In this document: piece after piece, positions 43,067-52,279 of the stretch
Position numbering within the stretch: the stretch's first letter is position 1
Layout of the letters: each line of letters opens with the position of its first letter
Source of the DNA: an uncultured Propionibacteriaceae bacterium
Lineage (GTDB): Bacteria > Actinomycetota > Actinomycetes > Propionibacteriales > Propionibacteriaceae
DNA: 64,000 bases
Reading direction: 5' to 3'
Assembly (NCBI GenBank): GCA_945911015.1
Contig: CAMDZW010000003.1
Coordinates: forward strand, 124,001-188,000
Position numbers and translations under genes: made by a program
Notes under the pieces: model-generated
The model's input: only the letters and a program-made list of their open reading frames with translations
Told to the model about the DNA's origin: nothing
The model's database searches: none

Positions 43067-44545
43067 TCACATGAGCGCCGAGGTGAGCCGGCACAGATTG
43101 TCGACATAGCGTTGGAACCAGTTCCGTCGCAGCCACTGCTCGAGCTCGAGCTCGGTGGACACGTCCCGGTAGGTCTGGTCGTTGGCCTGGAGTTGGCTGA
43201 CCAGGTCACCGTCAAAAGCGACCAACATGATCTCGTAGTCGAGGATGAACGAGCGGAAATCCATGTTGGACGAGCCGATCGCACAGACCACGTCGTCGAC
43301 CACCAGGTACTTGGCGTGCAGGATCGCCGGCGCTGGGTACAGGTGGATCCTGACCCCCGCCTCGAGCAGCTGTCGATAGTAGGAGTTCTGCGCGTGCCCG
43401 ACGAAGAACTGGTCGGCCTTCTCCCCGACGAACAGCTCGACCTCCACCCCGCGCAGCGCCGCAGTGGTGATGGCTGCCATCAGTGACTCGTCCGGCACGA
43501 AGTAGGGACTGGTGATGGTGAGCTTGTCCTGGGCCAGGTGGACCAGCGAGGTGAACAGACGCAGGTTGGGTTCAGTGGGGAACCCGGGCCCCGACGGCAC
43601 CAGCTGCATCGCATTGAGCCCCTTCGCCCCCGGGGTGCTGGTCCGCCCCTCGAGGTACTCGGTCTGGTCGAGCACCTCCCCGGTCTCGGTGAACCAGTCG
43701 ACCAGGAAGACCGACTGGACAGCGGTGACGATCTCGCCGCCGAGTTCGACCGACAGGTCATGCCACTCACGCCCCATGCGTCGGTTGGCCCGCTTGTTGT
43801 AGGACGGGTGGATCAGGTTGTGGGAGCCGAGAAAGGCGGTCCCGCTGTCGACGACGAGCAACTTGCGGTGATTACGCAGATCGGGTCGGCGGATCCGGCC
43901 CTTGAGCGGCAGGATCGGCATCATCAGGTGCCAGTCGATGCCCGCGGCGGTCATCCGCTTCTTGAAGCGGCCCCACTGGGGATAGCGACGCGAACCGAGA
44001 TGGTCCAACAGCAGCCGTACCTTGACCCCGCGCTGCACTGCTTCGGTCAGAGCGGTGAAGAACTCGTCCGTGGCCTCGTCCCAGCTCATGATGTAGAACT
44101 CGACGTGAACATGGTGGCGGGCGGCGCAGATCCGGTCCACCATGGCGCGACACAGGCTCTCCATCGAGTCATGGAGACCACGGTTTTCACCCGCCGCGAC
44201 CGGGATTCCGGTCAGCGAATACATCATGGTCAGTACGGAGGCCAGATGCTTTTCGGCCCGAGCGGACTCGGGCAGCACCGGAAGGTGCCCGGTGGCGTCC
44301 CGGAAGAGGTCGATGGCATCGGCCTGAATCGCTCGTCGGCGACCTCGGACATAGGGGCTGCCGATCAACAGGAACAGCGGTACCCCGACGATCGGCAGGA
44401 ACAGGATCAACAGCAGCCAGGCCTGCGCCGATGCGGGGCGTCGGTTCTCGGGGACCAGACCGATGGCGACGATCTTGATCAGGTACTCCACCACGAGCAC
44501 GGTGGTGGTGAGAACTTGCCGCCAGTCCACCGCACTCCAATCCAT
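43067..44545 (-). CDS. Cardiolipin synthase (phospholipase D family)
   Basis: 492 residues. Two N-terminal membrane helices, then two phospholipase D domains with the H-x-K motifs 'LRNHRKLLVVDSGTAFLGS' and 'ILHAKYLVVDDVVCAIGSS'. It joins two phosphatidylglycerol molecules, or a PG and CDP-diacylglycerol, at the membrane to make cardiolipin. Length and layout match ClsA-type enzymes. Start is the first Met before the membrane helices. Confidence 0.93.
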   Translation of the reverse strand: MDWSAVDWRQVLTTTVLVVEYLIKIVAIGLVPENRRPASAQAWLLLILFLPIVGVPLFLLIGSPYVRGRRRAIQADAIDLFRDATGHLPVLPESARAEKHLASVLTMMYSLTGIPVAAGENRGLHDSMESLCRAMVDRICAARHHVHVEFYIMSWDEATDEFFTALTEAVQRGVKVRLLLDHLGSRRYPQWGRFKKRMTAAGIDWHLMMPILPLKGRIRRPDLRNHRKLLVVDSGTAFLGSHNLIHPSYNKRANRRMGREWHDLSVELGGEIVTAVQSVFLVDWFTETGEVLDQTEYLEGRTSTPGAKGLNAMQLVPSGPGFPTEPNLRLFTSLVHLAQDKLTITSPYFVPDESLMAAITTAALRGVEVELFVGEKADQFFVGHAQNSYYRQLLEAGVRIHLYPAPAILHAKYLVVDDVVCAIGSSNMDFRSFILDYEIMLVAFDGDLVSQLQANDQTYRDVSTELELEQWLRRNWFQRYVDNLCRLTSALM

Positions 44546-44669
44546 GTCGGGAGCGTATCGGGTCCGTCCCGATCCGGAGGACCGTGACCAGTCGCGGCCC
44601 CCATCGAGCCGCGGAACCGGTTTCGGGCACGCTTTCCGGACTCAAGGATCACGACTCGGCCACGGAGCC

Positions 44670-44707
44670 TTGACAGGGACCGTACTCAAAAGTAGTTTTC
44701 AGCGAAA
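44670..44707 (+). promoter_or_regulatory. Promoter and operator of the RpiR/Ngc operon
   Basis: TTGACA (44670-44675), a 17-bp spacer and TAGTTT (44693-44698) make a near-consensus promoter, rare in this GC-rich DNA. TTTC-AGC-GAAA (44697-44707) is a dyad over the start-site region, and a second GAAAC lies shortly after. The RpiR protein encoded next could bind there. The rest of the 203-bp gap back to the cls gene shows no gene. Confidence 0.6.
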
Positions 44708-44748
44708 CCACAGATGGTGAAACGAATTCTCCCAGCGAAGGGGGCGAC

Positions 44749-45762
44749 ATGGAACAACTGGCTGAACAGGTGCCGGGCGCGGTCTCAAGCCGCATCCGCG
44801 CGATCCGACCACAGCTCACCACGACGATGGCACGCATCGCCGATGCGCTGTTGGCCGATCCTGATGCTCCGCTGAACCTGTCGATCCTCGAGTTGGCCGA
44901 ACGGGCCGACACCTCGGCTGCCACCATCACCCGGTTCTGTCGTCAGCTCGGTTTCGGCGGCTACGTCCCGTTCCGGGTCGCCGTCGCCCAGGACATCGGA
45001 CGTCGTGACGCCCGGGCGTCGTGGCGCACCGACATCGGGGAGGAATTCGGCCCCGACGATGCACCCCGTTCAGTGCTGACCACCTTGCTCACCACCCACG
45101 TCCAGTCCCTCGAGGAAACCGCCTCCGCCCTGGACGTCGACCTGATGACCGGGCTTGCCCGCCGGATCACCCGGGCACGCCATGTCGACATCTACGGTGT
45201 GGGTGGCAGCGGCCGCCTCGCCCGCGAACTCGAGGCCCGGTTCTATCGGATCGGCATCAACACCCATGCCTGGACCGAGCTTCACGACGGTCTGGCCAGC
45301 GCCGCACTGCAACGCAACGACTGCGTCGTGCTGGCGATCTCGAGCAGTGGCCGCACCGAGTCGACCATCCAGATGCTCGAGGCGGCGGCCGGAGCCGGTG
45401 CCACTACCATCGCGGTCACCGCCCATCACGAGACCCCACTCGGCGCGGCCGCCGACCACGAGCTGGTCGCCCTGACCCGCGAACGATTCATGCAGCCCGA
45501 CGACCTCAGCGGCACCCACACCCAGCTGTTCGTCCTCGACCTGCTCTACCTGTTGGTGGCCCAGCACAGTTTTGCCCAGTCGACCACGACGCTGGCTGCG
45601 ACGGCCGCTGCTGTCGCACCGCACCGGCGACCACTGCGCATCCCGACCCATCCACCGAACCAGGGCCGGCGTTCTGTCGGCTCAGCAGTCACACCCATCA
45701 CCCAAACCGACCGTCCGCGCCTGTCGGACACGAACGGTCTCATCAGGAAGGAAACCCCATGA
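44749..45762 (+). CDS. MurR/RpiR family transcriptional regulator
   Basis: 337 residues. An N-terminal helix-turn-helix ('LSILELAERADTSAATITRF') and a SIS sugar-phosphate domain (about residues 125-265: 'HVDIYGVGGSGRLARELEAR', 'CVVLAISSSGRTESTIQML'). Such regulators sense sugar phosphates, for example N-acetylglucosamine- or MurNAc-6-phosphate. The last 50 residues are a Pro/Arg-rich tail not typical of the family. The stop overlaps the start of the substrate-binding gene by 4 bp, so it is the first gene of the importer operon and probably controls it through the dyad at 44697-44707. Confidence 0.92.
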   Translation: MEQLAEQVPGAVSSRIRAIRPQLTTTMARIADALLADPDAPLNLSILELAERADTSAATITRFCRQLGFGGYVPFRVAVAQDIGRRDARASWRTDIGEEFGPDDAPRSVLTTLLTTHVQSLEETASALDVDLMTGLARRITRARHVDIYGVGGSGRLARELEARFYRIGINTHAWTELHDGLASAALQRNDCVVLAISSSGRTESTIQMLEAAAGAGATTIAVTAHHETPLGAAADHELVALTRERFMQPDDLSGTHTQLFVLDLLYLLVAQHSFAQSTTTLAATAAAVAPHRRPLRIPTHPPNQGRRSVGSAVTPITQTDRPRLSDTNGLIRKETP

Positions 45763-47189
45763 GCATCGAATCGCTCATCAATCGCCGCAGCCTGCTGCGC
45801 GGTTCTGTTGCGGCCGCTGCGGTCGTCGGGGTGGGCGGGCTGTCGGCCTGCGCCACCGGCGGTCCGATCGGCGGCGATGACACCCCTGACCCCACCACCG
45901 GTGGCGAGTCCCAGGCCCCGATGGACCCGAACAACCCGTTCGGGCTGGAGGAGGATGCCACGATTGACGCCTTCATCTTCGACGGCGGCTACGGCACCGA
46001 CTACGTGGACTACGCCGCCAAACAGCTGAACACGCTGTTCCCCGATGTCAAGGTAACCGTGAAGCCGTCCACCGACATCGCCGGCGAGCTGCAGCCACGC
46101 TTCGTCGGCGGCACCCCGCCGGACCTGGTCGACAACTCCGGCGCCAAGTCCATCGGTTTCGGCACGATCCTGGACCAGCTGTCCGACCTGGACAAGCTGC
46201 TCGAAGCGCCGAACTACGAGGGCACCCCGATCAAGGACACCCTGTTCGGTGGTGTCACGGCACCGGGCACCTTCGGCGGCCGCTTCGTCGCGATGAACTA
46301 CGTGTTCGCCCTCTATGCGGTGTGGTACTCCCAGTCGCTGTTCGACGAGAACGGCTGGACCCCGCCGACCACCTGGGACGAGGCCATCGACCTGGGCAAG
46401 AAGGCCAAGGAGAAGGACAAGTACCTCTTCCTCTGGGGCCGCGAGGCCGCCACCTACTACCAAACGATGGCCATCGAGTCCGCCATCAAGCAGGGCGGCG
46501 ACGAGGTCCGATTGGCCCTGGAAAACATCGAGGAGAACTGCTGGTCGCATCCGGCGATCCAGGCGGTCTTCGAGAAGCTCCACACCATCGTCTCGGAAGG
46601 GATGTTCAAGCCGGGCGGCTCGGGCACCCAGTTCACCGCAGCCCAGGCCCAGTGGACCAACAACCAGGATGCCCTGCTCTACCCCTCAGGCTCCTGGATC
46701 GAGAACGAGATGAAGAAGCAGACCAAGGAGGGTTTCGAGCTGACCGGTGTGCCGACTCCGGTGGTCGACAGCTCGTCGGCGATGCCGTACGAGGCGTTGC
46801 ACAGTGCCGCTGGTGAGCCGTTCATCATCCCGACCAAGGCCAAGAACGCAGCCGGTGGTTTCGAGTTGCTGCGTGCCATGCTCAGCGCAGAGGCTGCCGC
46901 CAAGTTCGCGGAGGAGAAGTTCGCTCCGACCGTGGTCGAGGGCGTCGTGCCGGAGGACGGCTTCGGGTCGACGGCGCTGGTGTCGCAGTCGGACATGCTC
47001 GCTGCGGCCGGTGAGGACAAGTTCGACTTCAAGTTCGTCAACCTGTACGGGATGAACGCGGACATGCTGACCGTCTGGAACTCCTTCCTCGACGGACAGG
47101 ACGATGTGGCCGGTCTCACGTCGCGGCTGCAGAAGATCGTCGACGACGTCCGCAACGACCCCAACGTCGAGAAGGTGCCGGTGCAGTGA
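45759..47189 (+). CDS. ngcE: NgcE-like N-acetylglucosamine/diacetylchitobiose-binding protein
   Basis: 476 residues, exported lipoprotein: a twin-arginine-like 'NRRSLLRGSVAAAA' and lipobox 'LSACA'. The mature protein is a family 1 solute-binding protein with the features of NgcE ('GTDYVDYAAKQLNTLFPDVK', 'LQPRFVGGTPPDLVDNSGA', 'MPYEALHSAAGEPFIIP'). NgcE receives GlcNAc and chitobiose, which fits the RpiR regulator upstream. The two permeases follow with 4-bp overlaps and there is no ATPase gene, as in the Streptomyces system that uses a shared MsiK. The name is by likeness, not proof. Confidence 0.85.
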   Translation: MSIESLINRRSLLRGSVAAAAVVGVGGLSACATGGPIGGDDTPDPTTGGESQAPMDPNNPFGLEEDATIDAFIFDGGYGTDYVDYAAKQLNTLFPDVKVTVKPSTDIAGELQPRFVGGTPPDLVDNSGAKSIGFGTILDQLSDLDKLLEAPNYEGTPIKDTLFGGVTAPGTFGGRFVAMNYVFALYAVWYSQSLFDENGWTPPTTWDEAIDLGKKAKEKDKYLFLWGREAATYYQTMAIESAIKQGGDEVRLALENIEENCWSHPAIQAVFEKLHTIVSEGMFKPGGSGTQFTAAQAQWTNNQDALLYPSGSWIENEMKKQTKEGFELTGVPTPVVDSSSAMPYEALHSAAGEPFIIPTKAKNAAGGFELLRAMLSAEAAAKFAEEKFAPTVVEGVVPEDGFGSTALVSQSDMLAAAGEDKFDFKFVNLYGMNADMLTVWNSFLDGQDDVAGLTSRLQKIVDDVRNDPNVEKVPVQ

Positions 47190-48193
47190 CTGCCGCGGAC
47201 ACCACGACAACGCGGCGTGCCGCGAGCCCTCGCGGCTCGGGTACGCCGCGGCGTCGGCGCCATCGACTCACCTTCGACAAGGTGAGCTTCATGGTCGTCT
47301 TCCTCGGAGTTCCGTTGGCCGTCTATGCCGTCTTCGTGTTGTCACCGTTCGTCCAGGCCTGCTACTTCGCGCTGACCCGGTGGAGCGGTTTCGACCCCAA
47401 CCCGGAGTTCATCGGCTTCGAGAACTTCGTCCGCCTCTTCCAGGATCAGACCTTCCTGAAGGCACTGGGCAACAACGTGATCCTGCTGGTGGTCATCCCG
47501 CCGGTGACGATCTTCCTCGCTCTGGTGTTGGCCACGATCGTCACCATGGGAGGGCCGACCCGCGGCCAGATCCGCGGCATCAAGGGAGCCGGCTTCTACC
47601 GCGTCGTCTCGTTCTTCCCGTACGTGGTGCCGGCCATCGCGATCGGCCTCATGTGGTTGATGATCTTCGACCCCAGTTCCGGCCCGGTCAACAGTGTGCT
47701 GACCGCCATCGGGCTCGACCAGTTCCAGTCCTATCCGTGGCTCGGTCGGGTGCTGACCGCGATGCCGGTGACGATCTTCGTGATCGTGTGGGCCTTCGTC
47801 GGTTTCTACATGATCCTGTTCGTCGCCGCCATCAAAGGCATCCCGTCCGAGATCTACGAGGCGGCCCGGATCGACGGGGCTGGCCGCTGGCGGACCCTGT
47901 GGTCGGTGACCCTGCCGCAGGTCCGTTCCAATGTGCAGACGGCGTGGATCTATCTCGGCATTTTCGCCCTGGACGCGTTCGTCTACCTGCAGGCACTCAA
48001 CGCCAACGGTGGCCCGGAGAACTCCACTCTGGTGATGGGCCAATACCTGTACCGGACGGCCTTCACCAAGAACCAGTTCGGCATGGCCACGGCAACGGGT
48101 GTGGTGATGGCCATCATCACCCTCGCCTTCGCGGCGCTGGTCTTCCTGGTCAACCATCTGACCGGTGGCTCGGAGAAGGAGGAACGGCGATGA
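47186..48193 (+). CDS. ngcF: NgcF-like sugar ABC permease
   Basis: 335 residues with six membrane helices after a basic tail, and an EAA loop 'IYEAARIDGAGRWRTLWSVT'. GTG start overlaps the ngcE stop by 4 bp. It forms the channel with the next gene's product. Confidence 0.87.
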   Translation: MTAADTTTTRRAASPRGSGTPRRRRHRLTFDKVSFMVVFLGVPLAVYAVFVLSPFVQACYFALTRWSGFDPNPEFIGFENFVRLFQDQTFLKALGNNVILLVVIPPVTIFLALVLATIVTMGGPTRGQIRGIKGAGFYRVVSFFPYVVPAIAIGLMWLMIFDPSSGPVNSVLTAIGLDQFQSYPWLGRVLTAMPVTIFVIVWAFVGFYMILFVAAIKGIPSEIYEAARIDGAGRWRTLWSVTLPQVRSNVQTAWIYLGIFALDAFVYLQALNANGGPENSTLVMGQYLYRTAFTKNQFGMATATGVVMAIITLAFAALVFLVNHLTGGSEKEERR

Positions 48194-49104
48194 GCATCGA
48201 CACCGAAACCGCGGCCACCCAGCCGGAGGGCAGTGACGCGCCCCCTGCCCGTACGTACCGGAAGGCGCGGGGTGGGGGCGGGGACACGGTGTTCACCACG
48301 GTCTCCCAGGTTCTGTTGATCATCTGGTCCGCGCTGGTGATCCTGCCGTTCGTCTACACCTTGTTGGCCTCGTTCAAGACCAGCAGCGAAATCTTCGCCT
48401 CGCCCTTCGCGTTGCCGGAGAAACCGCAGTGGGAGAACTACGTCCGCACCTGGACCGAGTCCGGGATCGGTCGGGCGATGATCAACTCGATCATCGTCGT
48501 CGGCTCGGCGCTGGTCGTGGTGATGCTGCTCGGCGCCATGTGTGCGTACGTCCTGGCACGGTTCGAGTTCCCGTTCCGGCGTGCGATCTACTACCTCATG
48601 TTGGCCGGCCTGACCTTCCCCGTCTTCCTCGCGGTGGTGCCGCTGTTCTTCATCATGCAGAACTTCGGCCTGTTGGGGACGCTACCGGGGCTGTCGCTGA
48701 CCTATGTCGCCTTCGCCCTGCCGTTCACGGTCTTCTTCCTGTACTCGTTCTTCCAGCAGCTGCCTCAGGAGATCGCCGAGGCTGCTGCCATCGACGGGGC
48801 CGGTGAGTGGACCACCTTCTTCCGGGTGATGTTGCCGATGGCCAAGCCGGGACTCGCGGCGATCGCCATCTTCAACTTCCTCGGACTGTGGAATCAGTTC
48901 ATCCTGCCGGTCGCGTTGAACCCGCGCCCGGAAAACTATGTCCTGCCGCAGGTGATGGCCGCGATCGCGGGATCGGCCAACTACGAGATCGACTACGGCG
49001 CGCTCTTCGCGGCCATTGTCATCGTGGTGTTGCCGGTGCTGGTGATCTATGTGATCTTCCAGCGACAGTTGCAGGGCTCGGTCAGCCAAGGCACCAACAA
49101 GTAG
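48190..49104 (+). CDS. ngcG: NgcG-like sugar ABC permease
   Basis: 304 residues, six membrane helices and the EAA loop 'IAEAAAIDGAGEWTTFFRVM'. The start overlaps the ngcF stop by 4 bp. It is the last gene of the operon, and a strong terminator follows within 20 bp. Confidence 0.87.
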   Translation: MSIDTETAATQPEGSDAPPARTYRKARGGGGDTVFTTVSQVLLIIWSALVILPFVYTLLASFKTSSEIFASPFALPEKPQWENYVRTWTESGIGRAMINSIIVVGSALVVVMLLGAMCAYVLARFEFPFRRAIYYLMLAGLTFPVFLAVVPLFFIMQNFGLLGTLPGLSLTYVAFALPFTVFFLYSFFQQLPQEIAEAAAIDGAGEWTTFFRVMLPMAKPGLAAIAIFNFLGLWNQFILPVALNPRPENYVLPQVMAAIAGSANYEIDYGALFAAIVIVVLPVLVIYVIFQRQLQGSVSQGTNK

Positions 49105-49121
49105 CCCCGCTGCCCTCGGAC

Positions 49122-49157
49122 CCGGACCCCCTCGTTCCCACCAGCGAGGGGGTCCGG
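49122..49157 (+). terminator. Hairpin terminator after ngcG
   Basis: CCGGACCCCCTCG (49122-49134) pairs perfectly with CGAGGGGGTCCGG (49145-49157), a 13-bp stem with a 10-base loop, 18 bp after the stop. Confidence 0.85.
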
Positions 49158-49284
49158 TCACATGCGGGCCGCCTCGTTCTCGGCCCCCTTCGTGTGGCGG
49201 CGCCCCACCGTCGGCGTCAGGTGAGTACGATGGCTCGGCGCGCCCGGTCGACCGGGGCCGCGCGGGTTCCGGAAACGAGGTGGC

Positions 49285-50082
49285 ATGGCGACATCAGTGG
49301 TCAAGCGTCTGTACCAGCAGCGCAAGGTGCTGCGCATCATGGTGCAGCGCGACCTGAAGGTCCGCTATGCGCAGAGCTTCCTGGGCTACATCTGGACGAT
49401 CCTCGACCCGCTGCTGATGTCGATGATCTACTTCGTCGTCTTCTCGCTGATCTTCCAACGCGGCGGCTACGGTCTACAGCCGTACATCCTGTTCCTGCTC
49501 ACCGGGATGTTGCCGTGGCAGTGGTTCAACGGTGCCGTCACCGAGGGCTCGCGGGCCCTGCAGGCCGAGGCCAAACTGATCCGATCAACCCGACTCCCCC
49601 GGGAACTGTGGGTGCTGCGAGTCGTGATGTCCAAGGGCTTGGAGTATGTGTTCTCGCTGCCGATTCTGCTCGGCTTCGGGGTGGTGTTCTTCATCCGTGG
49701 TGAGATTGAGCCCAATTGGCGACTGGTGCTGCTGCCGGTCGGCATGGCCATCCAGTTCGTCCTGCTGCTCGGAGTCGGATTGTTGCTCTCGCCGATTCTG
49801 GTGCTGGTCAATGACATGAACCGCATCATCCGGATCGTGCTGCGGATGTTCTTCTATGCCACTCCGATCATCTACACCCTCGATCGGGCTCCCGGCGTGC
49901 TGCAGACGATCCTGTGGTTCAACCCAATGACCGGGATCCTGGAGTTCTACCGATCCGGCTTCTTCCCAGTGCCGATGCAGCTCCCCCCGATCCTGATCAG
50001 CGTGTCAGTGACGCTGGGATTGCTGTTCCTGGGGCGACTGGTGTTCAAACGCCTCGAACCCACTGTGCTGAAGGAGATCTGA
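49285..50082 (+). CDS. ABC-2 type polysaccharide export permease (Wzm/TagG-like)
   Basis: 265 residues, six membrane helices. 'RDLKVRYAQSFLGYIWTILD' near the start and 'FYATPIIYTLDRAPG' with 'ILWFNPMTGILEFYR' near the end mark the ABC-2 permeases that export lipid-linked polysaccharides or wall teichoic acids. Its stop overlaps the ATPase start by one base (TGATG). First gene of the surface-polymer locus; TACGAT near 49226 may be part of its promoter. Confidence 0.92.
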   Translation: MATSVVKRLYQQRKVLRIMVQRDLKVRYAQSFLGYIWTILDPLLMSMIYFVVFSLIFQRGGYGLQPYILFLLTGMLPWQWFNGAVTEGSRALQAEAKLIRSTRLPRELWVLRVVMSKGLEYVFSLPILLGFGVVFFIRGEIEPNWRLVLLPVGMAIQFVLLLGVGLLLSPILVLVNDMNRIIRIVLRMFFYATPIIYTLDRAPGVLQTILWFNPMTGILEFYRSGFFPVPMQLPPILISVSVTLGLLFLGRLVFKRLEPTVLKEI

Positions 50083-50831
50083 TGGCAGCCAACCCCAAGC
50101 CCGTCATCAGCGCAGACGACATCGGGATCGAGTTCTTCCGGTCCCGCAAGCGGAATCTGTCGATCCGCGAAATCATCTTCAAGCGTCGGATGAGTCATCC
50201 TCGCGAGACCTTTTGGGGGCTGCGCAACATCTCCTTCGACATCCATGCCGGGGACGCGGTCGGCCTGGTCGGGGCCAACGGCGGCGGCAAGTCGACCCTG
50301 CTCCGGGTGATTGCCGGAGTGCTGCTGCCCGACGAGGGCAAGGTAACCGTACGCAAGGGGGTCGCCCCGCTCATCGAGCTGACCGGCGGCTTCCTCGGCG
50401 ACCTGACCGCCCGGGAGAACATCTATCTCACTGCGGGCCTGCATGGGCTCACCCATGACCAGGTCGACGAACGTTTCGACGAGATCGTCGACTTCGCCGG
50501 GCCTCAGGTCCGCGACGGGCTGGACATGCCCTTCCGTCATTTCTCCTCCGGGATGAAGGTCCGGCTCGGATTCTCCGTGGTCACCACCCTCGACGAGCCG
50601 ATCATCCTGGTCGATGAGGTTCTGGCCGTCGGCGACAAGGCCTTCAAGGAAAAGTGCTACGCCCGGATGGAGGCGTTGCTGTCAGACAACCGGACGCTGT
50701 TCCTGGTGTCGCACTCCCAAGGCGACCTGAAGCGGTTCTGCACCCGTGGGCTCTACCTGAAGTCCGGTGAGCTCGTCGGCGACGGACCGATGAACGATGT
50801 TCTCAAGCAATATTCCCAGGACAACCGCTGA
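50082..50831 (+). CDS. Polysaccharide export ATPase (Wzt/TagH-like)
   Basis: 249 residues. Walker A 'GANGGGKST', signature 'FSSGMKVRLGFSV', Walker B 'IILVDEVLAVGD' and the family's 'ELTGGFLGDLTARENIYL'. It powers the ABC-2 permease. It ends soon after the ATPase domain and has no C-terminal sugar-binding domain of the long Wzt type, so chain-end recognition is not expected. Start at 50082 from the overlap with the permease. Confidence 0.92.
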   Translation: MAANPKPVISADDIGIEFFRSRKRNLSIREIIFKRRMSHPRETFWGLRNISFDIHAGDAVGLVGANGGGKSTLLRVIAGVLLPDEGKVTVRKGVAPLIELTGGFLGDLTARENIYLTAGLHGLTHDQVDERFDEIVDFAGPQVRDGLDMPFRHFSSGMKVRLGFSVVTTLDEPIILVDEVLAVGDKAFKEKCYARMEALLSDNRTLFLVSHSQGDLKRFCTRGLYLKSGELVGDGPMNDVLKQYSQDNR

Positions 50832-50963
50832 TCCGGTTTCCCTGCGGTCACCCACCGGTCATGTGGCCTCGACGCGACACCACACAAGAGTGCACGCACT
50901 GTTCACCTGCCGGCCACCTCACGTACGGCATTGGCACCAATCTGCCCTCCTAGTCTGATCCCG

Positions 50964-50983
50964 CTGCCCGGGTCCTCGGGCAG
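50964..50983 (+). promoter_or_regulatory. Hairpin in the leader of the dehydrogenase gene
   Basis: CTGCCCG and CGGGCAG flank a short loop in the 178-bp gap between the export ATPase gene and the dehydrogenase gene. It may end transcription from upstream or lie in the leader of the next operon. Confidence 0.35.
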
Positions 50984-51009
50984 GAATCGGGATGACCGGA
51001 GGTGCACCG

Positions 51010-52272
51010 ATGGCTGTCGACGCCGTCGTGGTCGGGCTCGGCTATGTCGGACTTCCCCTGCTGCAGGAGGCCACCCTGGCCGGGCTGCGCACCGTCGGGC
51101 TGGACATCAGTGCCCGGGTCGTCGCCGACCTGAACGCCGGACGGTCCCATGTCGACGACCTGTCCGATGCCAAGCTGGCCCGGATGCGGGAGGCCGGCTT
51201 CACTGCCACCACCGACCCTGACGTGATGGCCACAGCTCAGGTCGTGGTGATCTGTGTGCCGACCCCGCTGTCGGCCGAGGGGGGACCCGATCTGGCCGCG
51301 GTCGTCGCCGCAACCGACACCATCGCATCACGGATCCGACCGGGCATGCTGGTCGTGCTGGAATCGACTACCTATCCCGGGACCACTGAGGACATCGTCG
51401 TTCCCCGACTCGAGGCAGGCTCTGGGCTGGTCGCCGGCCAGGACTTCCACGTTGCCTTCTCCCCCGAACGGATCGACCCGGGCAACCCGACCCACGGGGT
51501 TCGCAACACCCCCAAGATCGTCGGCGGCCTCACCCCCGCCTGCACCGAACAGGCGATCGGGTTCTACGGCCGGTTCATCGACACCGTGGTCCCGGCCAAG
51601 GGCCCCCGGGAGGCCGAGACCGCGAAGTTGCTGGAGAACACCTACCGTCACATCAACATCGCCCTGGTCAATGAGATGGCCCAGTTCGCCCACGCGCTCG
51701 GGATCGACCTGTGGAACGTGATCGACTTGGCGGCAACGAAACCGTTCGGCTTCGAGGCGTTCCGGCCCGGGCCCGGCGTCGGCGGGCACTGCATCCCGAT
51801 CGACCCGAACTACCTCAGCCACACAGTCCGCTCCGGGCTGGGCCAGTCGTTCCGGTTCGTCGAACTGGCCCAGGAGATCAACAACTCGATGCCGGCCCAT
51901 GTCGCGCGCCGGGCTCAGGACATCCTCAACGACGACGGCCTGGCGATCCGTGGCGCAACGGTCCTGCTCCTCGGTGTGACCTACAAGCCGAACATTGCCG
52001 ACCAGCGCAACGCTCCGTCGGTGCCGCTCGGGCTCGCCCTGCAGCGACTGGGCGCGGCCGTCAGCCACCACGACCCGTTGGTCGAGCAGTGGCGACTCGC
52101 TGACCAGACCCTGGTCTGCATACCGGATCTGGACGCCGCCGTCAGCACGGCCGACCTGGTCATCCTGGTCCAGGACCACCGCGACTATGACGTGGATGCC
52201 CTGGCCGTCTCCGCCAAACGCTTCTTCGACACCAGGGGCCGGGTCACCGTCCCGGGCGCGATCCGGCTCTGA
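51010..52272 (+). CDS. UDP-sugar 6-dehydrogenase (UDP-GlcNAc/ManNAc or UDP-Glc type)
   Basis: 420 residues. The NAD site is 'VVVGLGYVGLPLLQEA', and the catalytic Cys is in 'GPGVGGHCIPIDPNYL' with Lys in 'ETAKLLENTYRHINIAL'. It oxidises C6 of a UDP-sugar to a uronic acid. 'FSPERIDPGNPTHG' is close to the WbpA/TviB type acting on UDP-GlcNAc or UDP-ManNAc, but UDP-glucose cannot be excluded. Start at 51010 has GGAGGTGCACC ahead. The carboxyl it makes could be the acceptor for the ligases encoded downstream. First gene of the new operon. Confidence 0.9.
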   Translation: MAVDAVVVGLGYVGLPLLQEATLAGLRTVGLDISARVVADLNAGRSHVDDLSDAKLARMREAGFTATTDPDVMATAQVVVICVPTPLSAEGGPDLAAVVAATDTIASRIRPGMLVVLESTTYPGTTEDIVVPRLEAGSGLVAGQDFHVAFSPERIDPGNPTHGVRNTPKIVGGLTPACTEQAIGFYGRFIDTVVPAKGPREAETAKLLENTYRHINIALVNEMAQFAHALGIDLWNVIDLAATKPFGFEAFRPGPGVGGHCIPIDPNYLSHTVRSGLGQSFRFVELAQEINNSMPAHVARRAQDILNDDGLAIRGATVLLLGVTYKPNIADQRNAPSVPLGLALQRLGAAVSHHDPLVEQWRLADQTLVCIPDLDAAVSTADLVILVQDHRDYDVDALAVSAKRFFDTRGRVTVPGAIRL

Positions 52273-52279
52273 ACCGCCC

